A DNA stretch of 64,000 nt, from positions 106,237,698-106,301,697 of the forward strand of contig OV050030.1 of the NCBI GenBank assembly GCA_920105625.2. The letters run 5' to 3'. The notes beneath the pieces are model-generated. The model made no database searches, was not told where the DNA came from, and saw nothing but the letters and a program-made list of their open reading frames with translations. Positions 34,291 through 44,670 of the stretch are shown here, one piece after another. This DNA is from Clusia tigrina. Taxonomy: Eukaryota > Arthropoda > Insecta > Diptera > Clusiidae. The translations under genes were made by a program, and so were the position numbers. Position 1 is the stretch's first letter; every line of letters starts with the position of its first letter.

Positions 34291-34780
34291 TCATATTTAC
34301 GCTCCCACATTAACTGCGTCGCCAACAGCAGCCAAAATCGTACATACACACGCACCGCAAACAAGTAAATCCCAAATCGATGCATACCTACGCTCCCACA
34401 CTGACTGCGCCGCCAACAGCAGCCAATAGCATACACACACACACACTGTTAGAACGTAAATAAATTTACATTATTTGCATGCACGCACCTATGCAGAAGA
34501 TCAAGTATAAGCAGATGAAAGGCACTAAGCAGGAATCATATTTACGCTCCCACATTGACTGCGTCGCCAACAGCAGCCAAAATCGTACATACACACACAC
34601 CGCAAACAGGTAAATCCCAAATCAATGCATACCTACGCTCCCAAACTGACTGCGCCGCCAACAACAGCCAATAGCATACACACACACACACTGTTACAAC
34701 GTAAATAAATTTACATTATTTGCATGCACGCACCTATGCAGAAGATCAAGTATGAGCAGATGAAAGGCACTAAGCAGCAA
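34291..34780. repeat. Two tandem 245-bp units
   Basis: TCATATTTACGCTCCCACATT starts each unit (34291 and 34536). The units agree almost throughout, including an ACAC run and AACGTAAATAAATTTACATT. Smaller internal repeats of the GCCAACAGCAGCCAA type occur within each unit. Confidence 0.88.
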
Positions 34781-35184
34781 TAATATACCAACAAAATAAT
34801 GCAGTGTGCCACGATCCCAAACATCCCATAGATTTGGTAACCAATGTAAATGGCACAAACAACAAGAGCGACGGCCATCAGAGCATCACAGCGTGCACTC
34901 CACCAATCACAGCGTTCGACTTTCCAACTGGAAGCTCAGTTGATCAGAGCGTTGTTCAAAACTTACAGTCCGATCACACCAACAACTATACAAGCGGCAA
35001 AGTACAACAACACACACTAGCGCAACGAACAATAGAACGCATGAATTGGACAAATGCTACACTAACAAGACGCAGAAACGACATTGTAGCACAAAGGGAC
35101 CACGACAGAACAATCGCTACGAGTGTCGCCAATACGGATAAAGCACAAGGAGGAATACAGAAGAAAATGTATTATTAAAACATT

Positions 35185-35275
35185 TCAAACGTGACAACAA
35201 CAACACAGCAGTGAAGGTCGCCCAAGGACAAAACGCGATAACAACAACGCAACGGTGGAGGTCGCCCAAGGACAA
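35185..35275. repeat. Two imperfect ~45-bp tandem units
   Basis: GGTCGCCCAAGGACAA occurs at about 35217 and 35262, each preceded by a CAACAAC...GCA-type stretch. Confidence 0.65.
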
Positions 35276-35415
35276 CTGTTACCACAACAATAAGAGGAAA
35301 ACAACAAGGTGTTGAAGTTGACACAAGGAGAAGCAAAACCAACAACAACAACTAACAGTTGTCTTAGATACAGTAAAACGGCCATTCCTAGAAAAATACA
35401 GTGGCAGTTGGGGAC

Positions 35416-35422
35416 TATAAAA
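35416..35422 (+). promoter_or_regulatory. TATA box of the LTR-like module
   Basis: TATAAAA in a GGGAC-TATAAAA-GCACC context; an initiator-like region (GAGTCTCTCTC) follows about 25-30 bp downstream. This is suggestive of an RNA polymerase II promoter on the plus strand. Confidence 0.5.
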
Positions 35423-35520
35423 GCACCAGCGGCCCAAAAATGAGTCTCTCTCTTCCATACCGACATCTCCAGACAACACCAGCGAAGACCTTAGCTCCTG
35501 AGAACACTTAGGGAACTCAA

Positions 35521-35688
35521 CGCAGACAGAACTGTGGTTTAAGGTTTTCACCGATTCCACTGTGACACTCGAGTACAAAGACAGAACAGTGGTTTAAGGT
35601 TTTTACCGACTCCACTAGGACATTAACTTACGCAGACAGAGCAAGTGGTCTAAGGTTTTCACTGACTCCACTGGCACATATTGACACG
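35521..35688. repeat. Three imperfect ~55-bp tandem units
   Basis: The core GACAGA...GTGGTTTAAGGTTTTCACCGA-type sequence recurs at about 35525, 35580 and 35634 with a few substitutions each. Confidence 0.8.
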
Positions 35689-36060
35689 GCTAGATACTAC
35701 GTGAGCTAGCAACCTACAATATAATTAAATTACTGTAGGAAATTTAATGTTAGTTATTTAAGTAGAATATAATTTTCAATAAATAAAAACTATTAAATAT
35801 TCAAAATTCACTCGTAAGAATAAATTTCTGTTCACGAATCCTGGACACCGCGTATACCCCAGCGTAAGTAAGTTCGTTACAATGGTATGCGGCGGTGGGA
35901 CCACGATTCCACACCCCGTTGCAGCAACTGTGGCGTGGGTTGCGGTGGTGACGCAGGCAGTGCTTGCTGTGGCTGTTGTGGATGCCATTGCTGGCGCTCC
36001 AGCGATGTAGGCGACACAGGCCTGGATCCCGGTGCCGAGTGTAGCATCTTACACCTCGTG

Positions 36061-36205
<145 letters not shown>

Positions 36206-36515
36206 CTTCGATTAAAATGCCCGATGTACACACTGTTACGATCTCTGCTCAACTGTGTTCGACTTTGAATAGTGTGGTGGCTTTTATAACTTTCGAATAG
36301 TTTAAGTAGAAAATTCTACGCTATTTAAAAAGTTTCTGGATTATTCTAGAATCTTATATTCACCTCGATGGAAGTTTTTATTTTCGAGCATTATCCACCA
36401 TTGACAGGGTATTCTTGAGAAGTATTTTATTCGAATAGATAGTGTCTTTACTTATATACACACAGGGTGGCGCACTCATTCGCAAACTCCAGATGAGATC
36501 CTAAAAGTATGTGTT
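36206..36515 (-). repeat. Ty3/gypsy family A partial LTR (copy 2)
   Basis: This matches 43620-43860 and the U3 part of 27271-27889 on the minus strand. The end next to the TA repeat is lost. Confidence 0.78.
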
Positions 36516-36604
36516 TATGCTCTGGTCGAATTACGTGGACTGTAGATTTATCTTTTTCCCCTTTTTTTATTATCACATTAATTAATTTTTAACTTATATT
36601 AGAA

Positions 36605-37249
36605 CTATAGTAATCTTGGATGTTTGACAAAAAGACAATAAAGATGGTGGTTGAATTTTGTTCTCCTCCGAATTTCAGATCTGGTATCACAAAATCTTAT
36701 ATCACAACCGAAAATAGCCGTAGTTGGTGTTGTAGATGTTGTATCATGAGTTGCCGATCGGTTTGCCATTAGGAAGAGGGGTATGTGTTGGTCCCAATAT
36801 TTCTGGTTTCTTTCCACGACTTTCCTTAGGTGTTCCTCAAGCGTACGATTAAATCTTTCAACCATTCTACCGGATTGCTGGTGTAAAGGGGTTGTACAAG
36901 TTTTGCGTATGCCCATCAATTCACTAATTTCCCCGAATATCGCCGACTCCAAATTTCTGCCTTGATCCGAGTGTAACCAAAGGGAAGCTCCAAATCTGCG
37001 GACCCAATTATTGATAAATGCATCTGCAACGGTCTTGGCTTATTGATCAGGGCTGGGATATACTGCTGGCCATTTACTAAAATAGTCGATAATGACGAGA
37101 ACATATTTGTTGCCAGAATCACTCATTGGAAACGGAGCTGCGATGTCCATTGCAATACGATCAAATGGTGTTCCAATGCATTTTCCTCGGACCGCGACGG
37201 CTCGGTCCCCTAGCAGCTGTACATTTAGCACAAGCACTGATCCAGTCAA
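36605..37249 (-). pseudogene. Ty3/gypsy family A integrase (copy 2)
   Basis: This is integrase catalytic-core sequence in pieces. DRIAMDIAAPFPMSDSGNKY with the first catalytic Asp, then VIIDYFSKWPAVYP, lie at 37040-37249. After a frameshift, the ESAIFGEISELMGIRKT, PLHQQSGRMVERFNRTL block (with the catalytic Glu) is at 36605-36952. The second-Asp region lies in the shifted interval between. The copy is defective. Confidence 0.8.
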
Positions 37250-37462
37250 CTTCTGATTTCTGGCAACGAACCCATTAAAACCGTGTGTTAATTTTCTCGA
37301 CTGTTTTTGTTATTCCCAAATGTCCTCCGCTTGGCCCACTATGGTATTCCTTGAGAATGTCGCTTATTCTTGCCTTGGGTACCACAATCAAGTTATTCGT
37401 GTTTTTCCATCTTCGCTCTCCCATAGGCGGAAAATGCATCCATCTTGCAACTTTAAGCTATT

Positions 37463-37762
37463 TCATTGAGCCCAATATTCTTTAGTTACGGGACTTTCAA
37501 TCGAGATTTCATTCCAATCTGGTCGTTTTCCTTCTTCCGTACTTGGCACGATTTTTGCCAATTCTGGGTCATTTTGTTGTTCTTCTTTTATCTTCTCTGC
37601 AGTCCATTCTTCGTCTGGTAAAACAGCCATTAAGCGCCCATCGACTCCCCGAACGAGATCCCTTCTAATTATGGAATGTGATGCACACGTATCCAATGTT
37701 ACCACGATTTTTCTTCCATTTATTACGCTGTCGACAGTTAGGCTGTTGATTTTCTGAGCCAT
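37463..37762 (-). pseudogene. Protease joined to pre-integrase linker by deletion (copy 2)
   Basis: The open frame begins like the protease of copy 1 (INSLTVDSVINGRKIVVTLD) but breaks off after RRDLVRGVDG. It continues as the linker WTAEKIKEEQQNDPELAKIV, which in copy 3 lies between RNase H and integrase (about 40155-40320). All of RT and RNase H is therefore deleted in this copy, and DTGAS is DTCAS. The flank 37763-37850 is the end of gag. Confidence 0.75.
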
Positions 37763-37850
37763 CTAAGAAACAAAGATTCTGGGGCTACATGTTGTGGGAG
37801 TCAGATCAAGCCCCTCGTGACTGGCTCCATCTAGTTTGTCGACGGCTGAT

Positions 37851-37925
37851 GAAAAATTTGCATTATAATTGGAAAAACCCTCGAACAGAATACAGCCAGT
37901 AAGAGTGGTAATCTTGCAATCTTGC
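37851..37925 (+). pseudogene. Short gypsy family A fragment, plus orientation
   Basis: This matches the protease-RT spacer of copy 1 (about 29778-29860) on the plus strand, immediately beside the minus-strand copy 2. It marks an inversion breakpoint. Confidence 0.6.
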
Positions 37926-39507
37926 AAGACTGGTATTGCCCTCTTTACCAGAAGGAGAAAGCTTGATGGACTTATTCTGCCTACACTAAGAGGAGTCACT
38001 ATCCAGCTATCCAAGGAAATCAAATATCTTGGAGTCATCCTTGATAACAAACTTCTTTGGAAAACACATGTCGAACTGAAGACATCCAAAGCACTGTCAG
38101 TTTTCTGGCAGTGTAAGGGTGTTTTTGGTAAGACATGAGGTCTTTCCCCTAGTAAGGTCCTATGGATCTATATAGCTATGGTAAGACCTATTATCACCTA
38201 TACATCGATAGTTTGGATGAGCAGACTCTCTCTTGTAGGGGTCAAAAAAGCTCTATCAAAACTGCAACGTGCTGTGGCCATATGTTGTACCGGAGCATTT
38301 CCGACTAGCCCCGGCACTTGATGCTTTGGTGAATCTCCCGCCACTAAATGTCTTCATCCGTGGAGAGGCCGTTACGCTGCAGAGTGAAACATAGTGGCCA
38401 CTGGTACGGGGTTTACTCGATATTGGACGTCGGCGCCGGCACTAACATCAATTCTGCAATCCTGTCTATGCCGCCCCCGGACTCCATGTCGTCAACCGTC
38501 ATACTAGAAAAGCGGTACAATGTGTTGCTGCTAGAGGCTCGTTCCTGGTTAGATCCCGAGAACGAGCCCGGCAATCACTGCTGCCGTATTTTCACTGATG
38601 GCTCCACGACTGAAGACGGTTCAGGCTCTGGTGTCTTCGTGGAATCTTGTGGGACCCGTCGGTTCTTTGCCCTTGGTCTCCATGCGTCTGTGTTTCAGGC
38701 GGAGGTGTATGCGATACTTGAGGCAATGGACTTTATGTGGAAAACAGGTGGAAAGGCAAATCTATTTGTGTCTGCAGTGACAGCCAAGATGCACTCATGG
38801 CCTTGGATAGTCCTACCACCACTTCCACGAGTCAGGTCCTGCAAATCCAGGCTAAATTATGTTGGAAAACATAATAGTCTGACGCTGACTTGGGTACAGG
38901 GACACGCTGGCATTGCGGGTAACGAGACTTCTGTCTCTTTGGCCAGGATGGGCTCTGAGGCTGTTTGTATTGGCCCTGAGCCTGTTCTGCCACTCCCTTC
39001 TGCTGTCATCAAAGCCAATGCAAACAAGTGGGTTGTTTCGACCCACAAGTGAGCATGGCGGGCAGAGAGAGGCTGGGGATGGACGAAAATTATGCTACCT
39101 GTTATCTCTGACCAATGGTCGCGGTTCCTTCTATCTTTAGGCTGCAGGCTGTTGGTTGGCGTGATGACGGGGCACTTTCTATGGGGTAGGCACATGGAAA
39201 AGATTGGCATATCAGACAGTGCGCTGTGCCCAACCTGTGGAGAAGACGAGACGGCGGACCATTTCTTTTGCGTCTCTTTTGCTCGAATCAGGTTTGGGAT
39301 ATTTGGCACTGATGTGCTGAGGAGTGACCAACTTGGCTCCTTGGCACCATAGGATCTACTTCTATTTCTTCGGAGATCGGGTAGATTTAAAACAGAGTAA
39401 AATGGAACCTTAAGTGCAATACAATGGATATATCCGTAAGCGCAGCACTCTGTCTGAGTGCTGCGCATACTAGATTGTTCCGACAAAAAAAAAAAAAAAA
39501 AAAAAAA
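37926..39507 (+). mobile_element. 5'-truncated LINE copy with poly(A) tail
   Basis: This is the 3' part of the same LINE family as 58229-63489: the end of RT (GIALFTRRRKLDGLILPTL, EIKYLGVILDNKLLWK), RNase H (IFTDGSTTEDGSGSGVFVE, WVQGHAGIAGNETSVSLA) and a C-terminal cysteine motif. A run of 23 A at 39485-39507 ends it. Several frameshifts and stops are present. It is flanked by gypsy sequence on both sides, so it inserted there or was carried along. No clear target-site duplication was found. Confidence 0.85.
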
Positions 39508-39508
39508 G

Positions 39509-40127
39509 GGAGTTGGCAAGTTCATGAGCTACGCAGCTTCTTGGGTATTTGCAACTGTTACAAACGCTTTATTCCAAGCTTGGCAGACGTGGCTGGTAGT
39601 CTACATGCATTAATGAGGAAAAATTGTCCTTTTGAGTGGAAGAGCGAACAGGAGAAGGCATTCAACAGATTGAAAGAGCTATTGTGTACAGCTCCGATCC
39701 TTACGTATCCAATTCCTGGCGAAAAATTTATTTTGGATACAGATGCAAGTGGCTTCGGGATTGGAGGTATCCTGTCGCAAGTTATTGACGGACATGAAAG
39801 AGCAATAGCCTACTTCAGCAAGATCTTATTAAGCCAGAGCGAAATTACTGTGTAACACGGAGAGAACTTTTGGCGGTTATGCAGCACTTTAACAAGTACT
39901 TGTATGGACAAAAGTGCTTGTTGAGAAAGGATCACGCTGCTCTGCGCTGGCTATTACTATTCAAAAATCCCGAAGGTCAGGTTGGGAGATGGATTGAGAG
40001 ACTCGAAAGCTACGATTTCACAATAGAACATCGCAGAGGTGGAAGCCACGGGAATGCTGATGCATTATCACGACGCCCTTGCAGTATGGAATATAAGCAC
40101 TGTTCTAAAGCTGAAGAGAAAGAATGA
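39509..40127 (+). pseudogene. Ty3/gypsy family A RT end and RNase H (copy 3)
   Basis: HELRSFLGICNCYKRFIPSLADVA is the RT connection region. RNase H follows with FILDTDASGFGIGGILSQV and, after a stop at 39855, MAVMQHFNKYLYGQ, then WIERLESYDFTIEHRRGGSHGNADALSRRP, the end of RNase H. Expected next to the RT end of copy 1 at 33556, so copies 1 and 3 may once have been one element. Confidence 0.8.
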
Positions 40128-40154
40128 GTAGTCGATGTGCGCTTAATGGCTGTT

Positions 40155-41412
40155 TTACCAGACGACAGATGGGCAGATGGACAGCAGAGAAGATAAAAGA
40201 AGAGCAACAAAATGACCCAGAATTGGCAAAAACCGTGACAAGTAAGAAAGAAGGAAAACGACCTACCTGGAATGAAATCTCGACTGAAAGTCCCATAACT
40301 AAAGCATATTGGGATCAATGAAATAGCTTAAAGTTGCAAAATGGATGCATTTTCCGCCTGTGGGAGAAGATGGAAAAACACGAAAAACTTAATTGTGGTA
40401 CCCAAGGCAAGAATAAGCGACATTCTCAAGGAATACCATAGAGGGCCAAGCGGAGGTCATTTGGGAATAACAAAAACAGTCGAGAAAATTAAAGCACGGT
40501 TTTAATGAGTTGGTTGCCAGAAATAAGTAGTTGACTGGATCAGTACTTGTGCTAAATGTACAGCTGCCAGGGGACCGAGCCGTCGCAGTCAGGGGAAGAT
40601 GCATTTATACCACTTGGAAGCAATTGCAATGGACATGGCAGGTCCGTTTCCAATTAGTGATTCCGGCAACAAATATGTTCTTTTCGTAATCGACTATTTT
40701 AGTAAATGGCCAGAAGTATATCCCATCCCCGATCAAGAAGCTAAGACCGTTTCAGATGCATTTATCAATAATTGGGTCTGCAGATTCAGAGCTTCCCTTG
40801 GATTACACTCGGATCAAGGCAGAAATTTGGAGTCGGCGATATTCGGGGAAATTAGTGAATAGATGGGCATACGCAAAACTCACACAACCCCTTTACACCC
40901 GCAATCCGGTGGAATGGTGGAAAGATTTAATGGTTAATGGTACACTTGAGGAACACCTAAGGAAAGTCGTGGACAGAAACCAGAAATATTGGGACTAACA
41001 CATACCCCTGTTCTTAATGGCGTACCGATCGGCAACTCACGATACAACACCCACAACACCAGCTAAGGCTTTTTTCGGTTCTGATATAAGATTACCTCCA
41101 GATCTGAAATTCGGAGCCTACTCATCTATGGAAGTTTCATGTAGCAGTTATGTAGCTGACAAACAAAGACAGTTTAATGAAATTCATGGAAACATCAGAA
41201 AGCGCACACAACTGATGAGTGACAAAATGAAAGCCAGATATGATGTACGAGCAAACTCTAAGGGATTTCAGGAAGGGCAGCAAAGGAGAAAGGGATTATC
41301 GCCACAACTGCAAAGAAAATGGGAAGATCCTTATAAGGTGATAAAGCGGATCAACGATATACCGCATCCAGTTTGCGAGAAATGTCAGGAGCAAATTGAA
41401 AGTCGTTCATAA
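40155..41412 (+). pseudogene. Ty3/gypsy family A integrase (copy 3)
   Basis: The linker WTAEKIKEEQQNDPELAK at about 40175 precedes the integrase core (AIAMDMAGPFPISDSGNKY, VIDYFSKWPEVYPIPDQEAK, SLGLHSDQGRN) at 40599-40862. The C-terminal part 41017-41412 has YRSATHDTTPTTPAKAFFGSDIRLP and the basic RKRTQLMSDKMKARYDVRAN. Frameshifts and stops separate the pieces, and the Glu block is out of frame near 40900. Confidence 0.8.
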
Positions 41413-41424
41413 GGAGACGCTATC

Positions 41425-41600
41425 CCCTTATAAAGGTTACAGTTCATTTTCGAGAACATTCTTTACACCACTATCTCTACAACGAAAGAAGCTTTTATTC
41501 GAATAGATCGTGCCTTGACTAATAAACATACAGGGTGATGCACACAACCTCAAACTCCAGATGGGATCCTAAAAGTATACAATCACATTTCAGTATGCAA
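41425..41600 (-). repeat. Ty3/gypsy family A partial LTR, U3 part
   Basis: The reverse complement matches the first ~175 bp of the copy 1 LTR (CTTTTAGGATCCCATCTGGAG ... TCGAATAAAAGCTTCTTTCG, with substitutions). As the 3' LTR it belongs to copy 4 on its right. Confidence 0.72.
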
Positions 41601-43281
41601 TCACGTTTCACTGCCCTCCGCTTTATCTTGTTCGTCCCGAACAAAGACAGTACTGCAACCTTTAAAAGGGGATAGCCTCTCCAAATGAACGACTTTCATT
41701 TTGCTCCTATCACCTTCCCAGTGTGTTTGCAGTTTTGGCGATAATCCCTTTTTCCTTTGCGGATTATGAAGCATATCTAGCTGCCCTTTCTGAAATCCCT
41801 TAGAGTTTGCTCGTACATCATATCTGGCTTTCATTTTATCACTCATCAGTTGTGTACGATTTCTGCTGTTTCCATAAAGTTCAATAAATTGTTCTCGTTT
41901 TCCACCTAAACAACTGTTGCATGAAAGTTCTGTAGACAACTCTTTAGTCCATTCTTTCGCCAGATGGTCGGGTACTTTTTTTTAGCTCGAATCTTCCTTT
42001 TCTTTTTTACAATTGCTGAGATTGCCTGGCAATTTCCGCAATAGTTTTAGTGGTATTTTGAAATATTATGTTGATTCCCATGCCATCTAAGAAACGAAGA
42101 TTCTTGGGCCATCTGTTGTGGGAGTCCGATCATTTGCCGGCCTGACAATCTTTTCCGATCCCCTATTTCGGACTTTCTTTCACTTTGCCAATCTTAATAG
42201 AGGGTGTGTTGCATAACGTTTCCGTGTCAACTGACAATCACGAGCCATGTGCCCCACAATACCGCAGGTAAAGCATTTCGCCGTGAAACTTTCTCCGCTT
42301 TCGACTCTTACCTGACGGGCACTGCATTCTGGCCGACACACCAATGCTGCTGTCTCTGAAGTTAAAGCGCTAGCTACTGTCTCCATATATGTATCTTTCG
42401 GATTTGTTATCGCTGAACGCTTTATTTGTGCATCCCGAATGCCATAAACAAAGGTGCCTATCATACACCTCTCAGTAATTTCTCCTGGGAACGCAAGCTG
42501 ACCCAACCATTCCACTTCCGCCGTAAACTATTGTAGAGACTCACCACTCTTCTGTACCCGTGTTCGTAGCTCTACTTGGTACATCTGCTTGCGATGTTCA
42601 CTACCATACTTGCGCTGAACAGCATTCATCAAGCTTTCATAATAGTCTCGCTCATTTTCTGAGATAGTGTGAAGTACATCAGCAGCAGGCACATTTCAAC
42701 AAAACGGTTAATGCAGGCTCTTTTTTACGAGTACTCCAAATATTTGTGCTAGCGGTAGTCTCAAACTGCATTCTGAAGACGTTAAATGTCGTGGTTCCAT
42801 CATTGGTAGGAGGCTTCATTTTTATTGAAGATAAACCTGGCATAGGCAATGAGCCTTCCTACAGTAGGTGAACTCTTTGCAATAATTCGTTCTGCTTTAG
42901 CTCGTTCACAATGAATTTTTGTTCTACAAATTTTTTGAACGAATCCTGCCGCGCCTCAATTTCAAAAACCTTCCTGTCTACCATCTCGGACATTTCTTTC
43001 ATCTGCTGTGAGTTCTTTTCCACTAGTTGAGTAAGTCGTGCTTCCCTCTGCTCTAACCTCTGCTGCATCTTCTCATCGGCTGCTTGAGCATTTTGTAGGA
43101 ACTGCATCTGTATTTCACCAATAAGTGCACTCATGTCAAAGCTACCAGTATTAGATTCTTGCGGAGTTACTTCTTGTCGAGATGTCGTTGGCTCTTCACA
43201 TTGGAATTCATGCTCATCAACGTTTATACCCTGCACCTCTAAAGCGATTCTTAATCGCAGCTGCAGCTTCGCTTTAAGCAA
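41601..43281 (-). pseudogene. Ty3/gypsy family A copy 4: gag plus integrase end, pol deleted
   Basis: On the minus strand the gag N-terminus (43281-42859, E/Q-rich helices) leads through capsid fragments to 42515-42180, with EWLGQLAFPGEITERC and an intact knuckle CFTCGIVGHMARDC. Sequence then jumps, with short gag-protease boundary pieces near 42060-42120, to the integrase C-terminus (41939-41601: RNRTQLMSDKMKARYDVRAN, GLSPKLQTHWEGD). Protease, RT, RNase H and most of integrase are missing. Confidence 0.78.
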
Positions 43282-43378
43282 TTGTGTTTACAAATTTAAG
43301 CGCTCAATTTAAGCGCTCCTTCTTGAGCTGCTTCAATCTCAATTTTTCAAATTTAGCCATTCTTTATAAGAATACACA

Positions 43379-43396
43379 ATCCCACTTCTGACACCA
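43379..43396 (-). promoter_or_regulatory. Primer-binding site, tRNA-Leu (copy 4)
   Basis: On the minus strand TGGTGTCAGAAGTGGGAT is a perfect complement of the insect tRNA-Leu 3' end with CCA. It lies two bases inside the LTR edge. Confidence 0.85.
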
Positions 43397-43398
43397 AT

Positions 43399-43859
43399 TG
43401 TTACGAAATTGTCCTCTTGACAATTTATTCTGTTACGAAATTGCCCTCCTGACAATTTATTCTAACTCTCTGTACTCGGATTCGTACCACTGGATCGTGT
43501 AGTAATAAAATAATCACTGGTTAAATAAAAATAACTTAATATTAGGCTTAAAGTTTATTACAATTTGCACTTGATTTAATAATTAATTTCATCACTTTCC
43601 AAATCACGTTTTCAAATACTGCTGCTTCGATTAAAAGGCCTGATGTACACACTGTTACGATCTCTGCTTAACTGTGTTCGACTTTGAATAGTGTAGTGGC
43701 TTTTATAGCTTTCGAATGGTTGAAGTAGAAAACTCTACGCTATTCGAGAAGTTTCTGGATTATTCTAGAATCTTATATTCACCTCGACTAGAGCATTATC
43801 CACCATCCACAGGGTGTTGTTGAGTAAGCTTTGATTCGAATAGATAGTGTCTTTACTTC

Positions 43860-43860
<1 letters not shown>
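43399..43860 (-). repeat. Ty3/gypsy family A 5' LTR, truncated (copy 4)
   Basis: This matches the copy 1 LTR on the minus strand, including a duplicated TGTTACGAAATTG-type motif at its end. The U3 start is replaced by a TA microsatellite at 43860. Confidence 0.78.
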
Positions 43861-44118
<258 letters not shown>

Positions 44119-44391
44119 TAGTCTTGTTCATGATACGTGCACTGCAATATGTAAATTGAAAATAAAAACAATTAATTATATGGTATACCTCATTAGATTA
44201 ATGGTGGAGCTATCCAGGTGGAATCATGGTTTCCCATATCCTTTGAAGATGGGCATGCAATCATGCTCATGGATATATCTTTGGCTAATAATACTGTGGA
44301 TATATCAAACATTTTAAATTTGTTTAAAAAAATATATATATATAATAAGTTTTCAAGTGTTTCTATTTAAACATCAAATTTAATAAGTTAT
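44119..44391. other. Unassigned segment with a short stop-free stretch
   Basis: The plus-strand frame at about 44198-44335 reads INGGAIQVESWFPISFEDG and continues without a stop until AT repeats. I do not recognise it, and it is too short to call. Confidence 0.3.
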
Positions 44392-44670
44392 ACTAGCGCG
44401 CTGCAAGAGATGGTGGTACTGGGGTGGATGTATAAATTGCATGATGTTTATGTTCGCTTTTACCAACAACGCGCTGCATCATAAAGCTGCATATTGTTTG
44501 TTAATGTGAAGCTTTGCATTTACGGCAATTGCATAAACAAATAAAAGATTATGCTCATACTTAATAAACTTACATACATATTCACCTTCATGCCACTGCA
44601 TCATTAAGCTTATCATAAACTCACCAAACAAAAATTCGCATATACAAAAACTTTTTACATTTAGCAAAGA
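44392..44670 (-). repeat. BEL/Pao LTR fragment (third copy)
   Basis: This aligns with 1310-1575 in the same orientation (shared blocks TAGCGCGCTGCAAGA, TACTGGGGTGGATGT, TACTTAATAAACTTACATACAT) but is clearly more diverged than the left and right copies are from each other. It is an older, partial LTR. Confidence 0.75.

Larger units (their letters stand above)
34264..35879 (+). repeat. LTR-like module with promoter and internal tandem repeats
   Basis: A 1.6-kb segment with long-LTR architecture on the plus strand: 245-bp duplicated units, a TATAAAA box at 35416, AATAAA at 35779, and an end in AAGTTCGTTACA. A possible start is TGTGAGAACGTAAATT near 34264. No matching second LTR or convincing primer-binding site was found. 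It might belong to the adjacent CsRn1-like fragment or to another element. An open frame at 34804-35178 is not recognised. Confidence 0.42.

Noticed and set aside
34291..34780. Tandem repeats as a CRISPR-like array
   Set aside because: Two long units without short repeats and unique spacers, in a eukaryotic transposon setting.
35887..36060. Cysteine-rich frame (CCGCCGCHC-type)
   Set aside because: GC-rich repeat-like sequence running into a TA tract; no signal peptide or family match.
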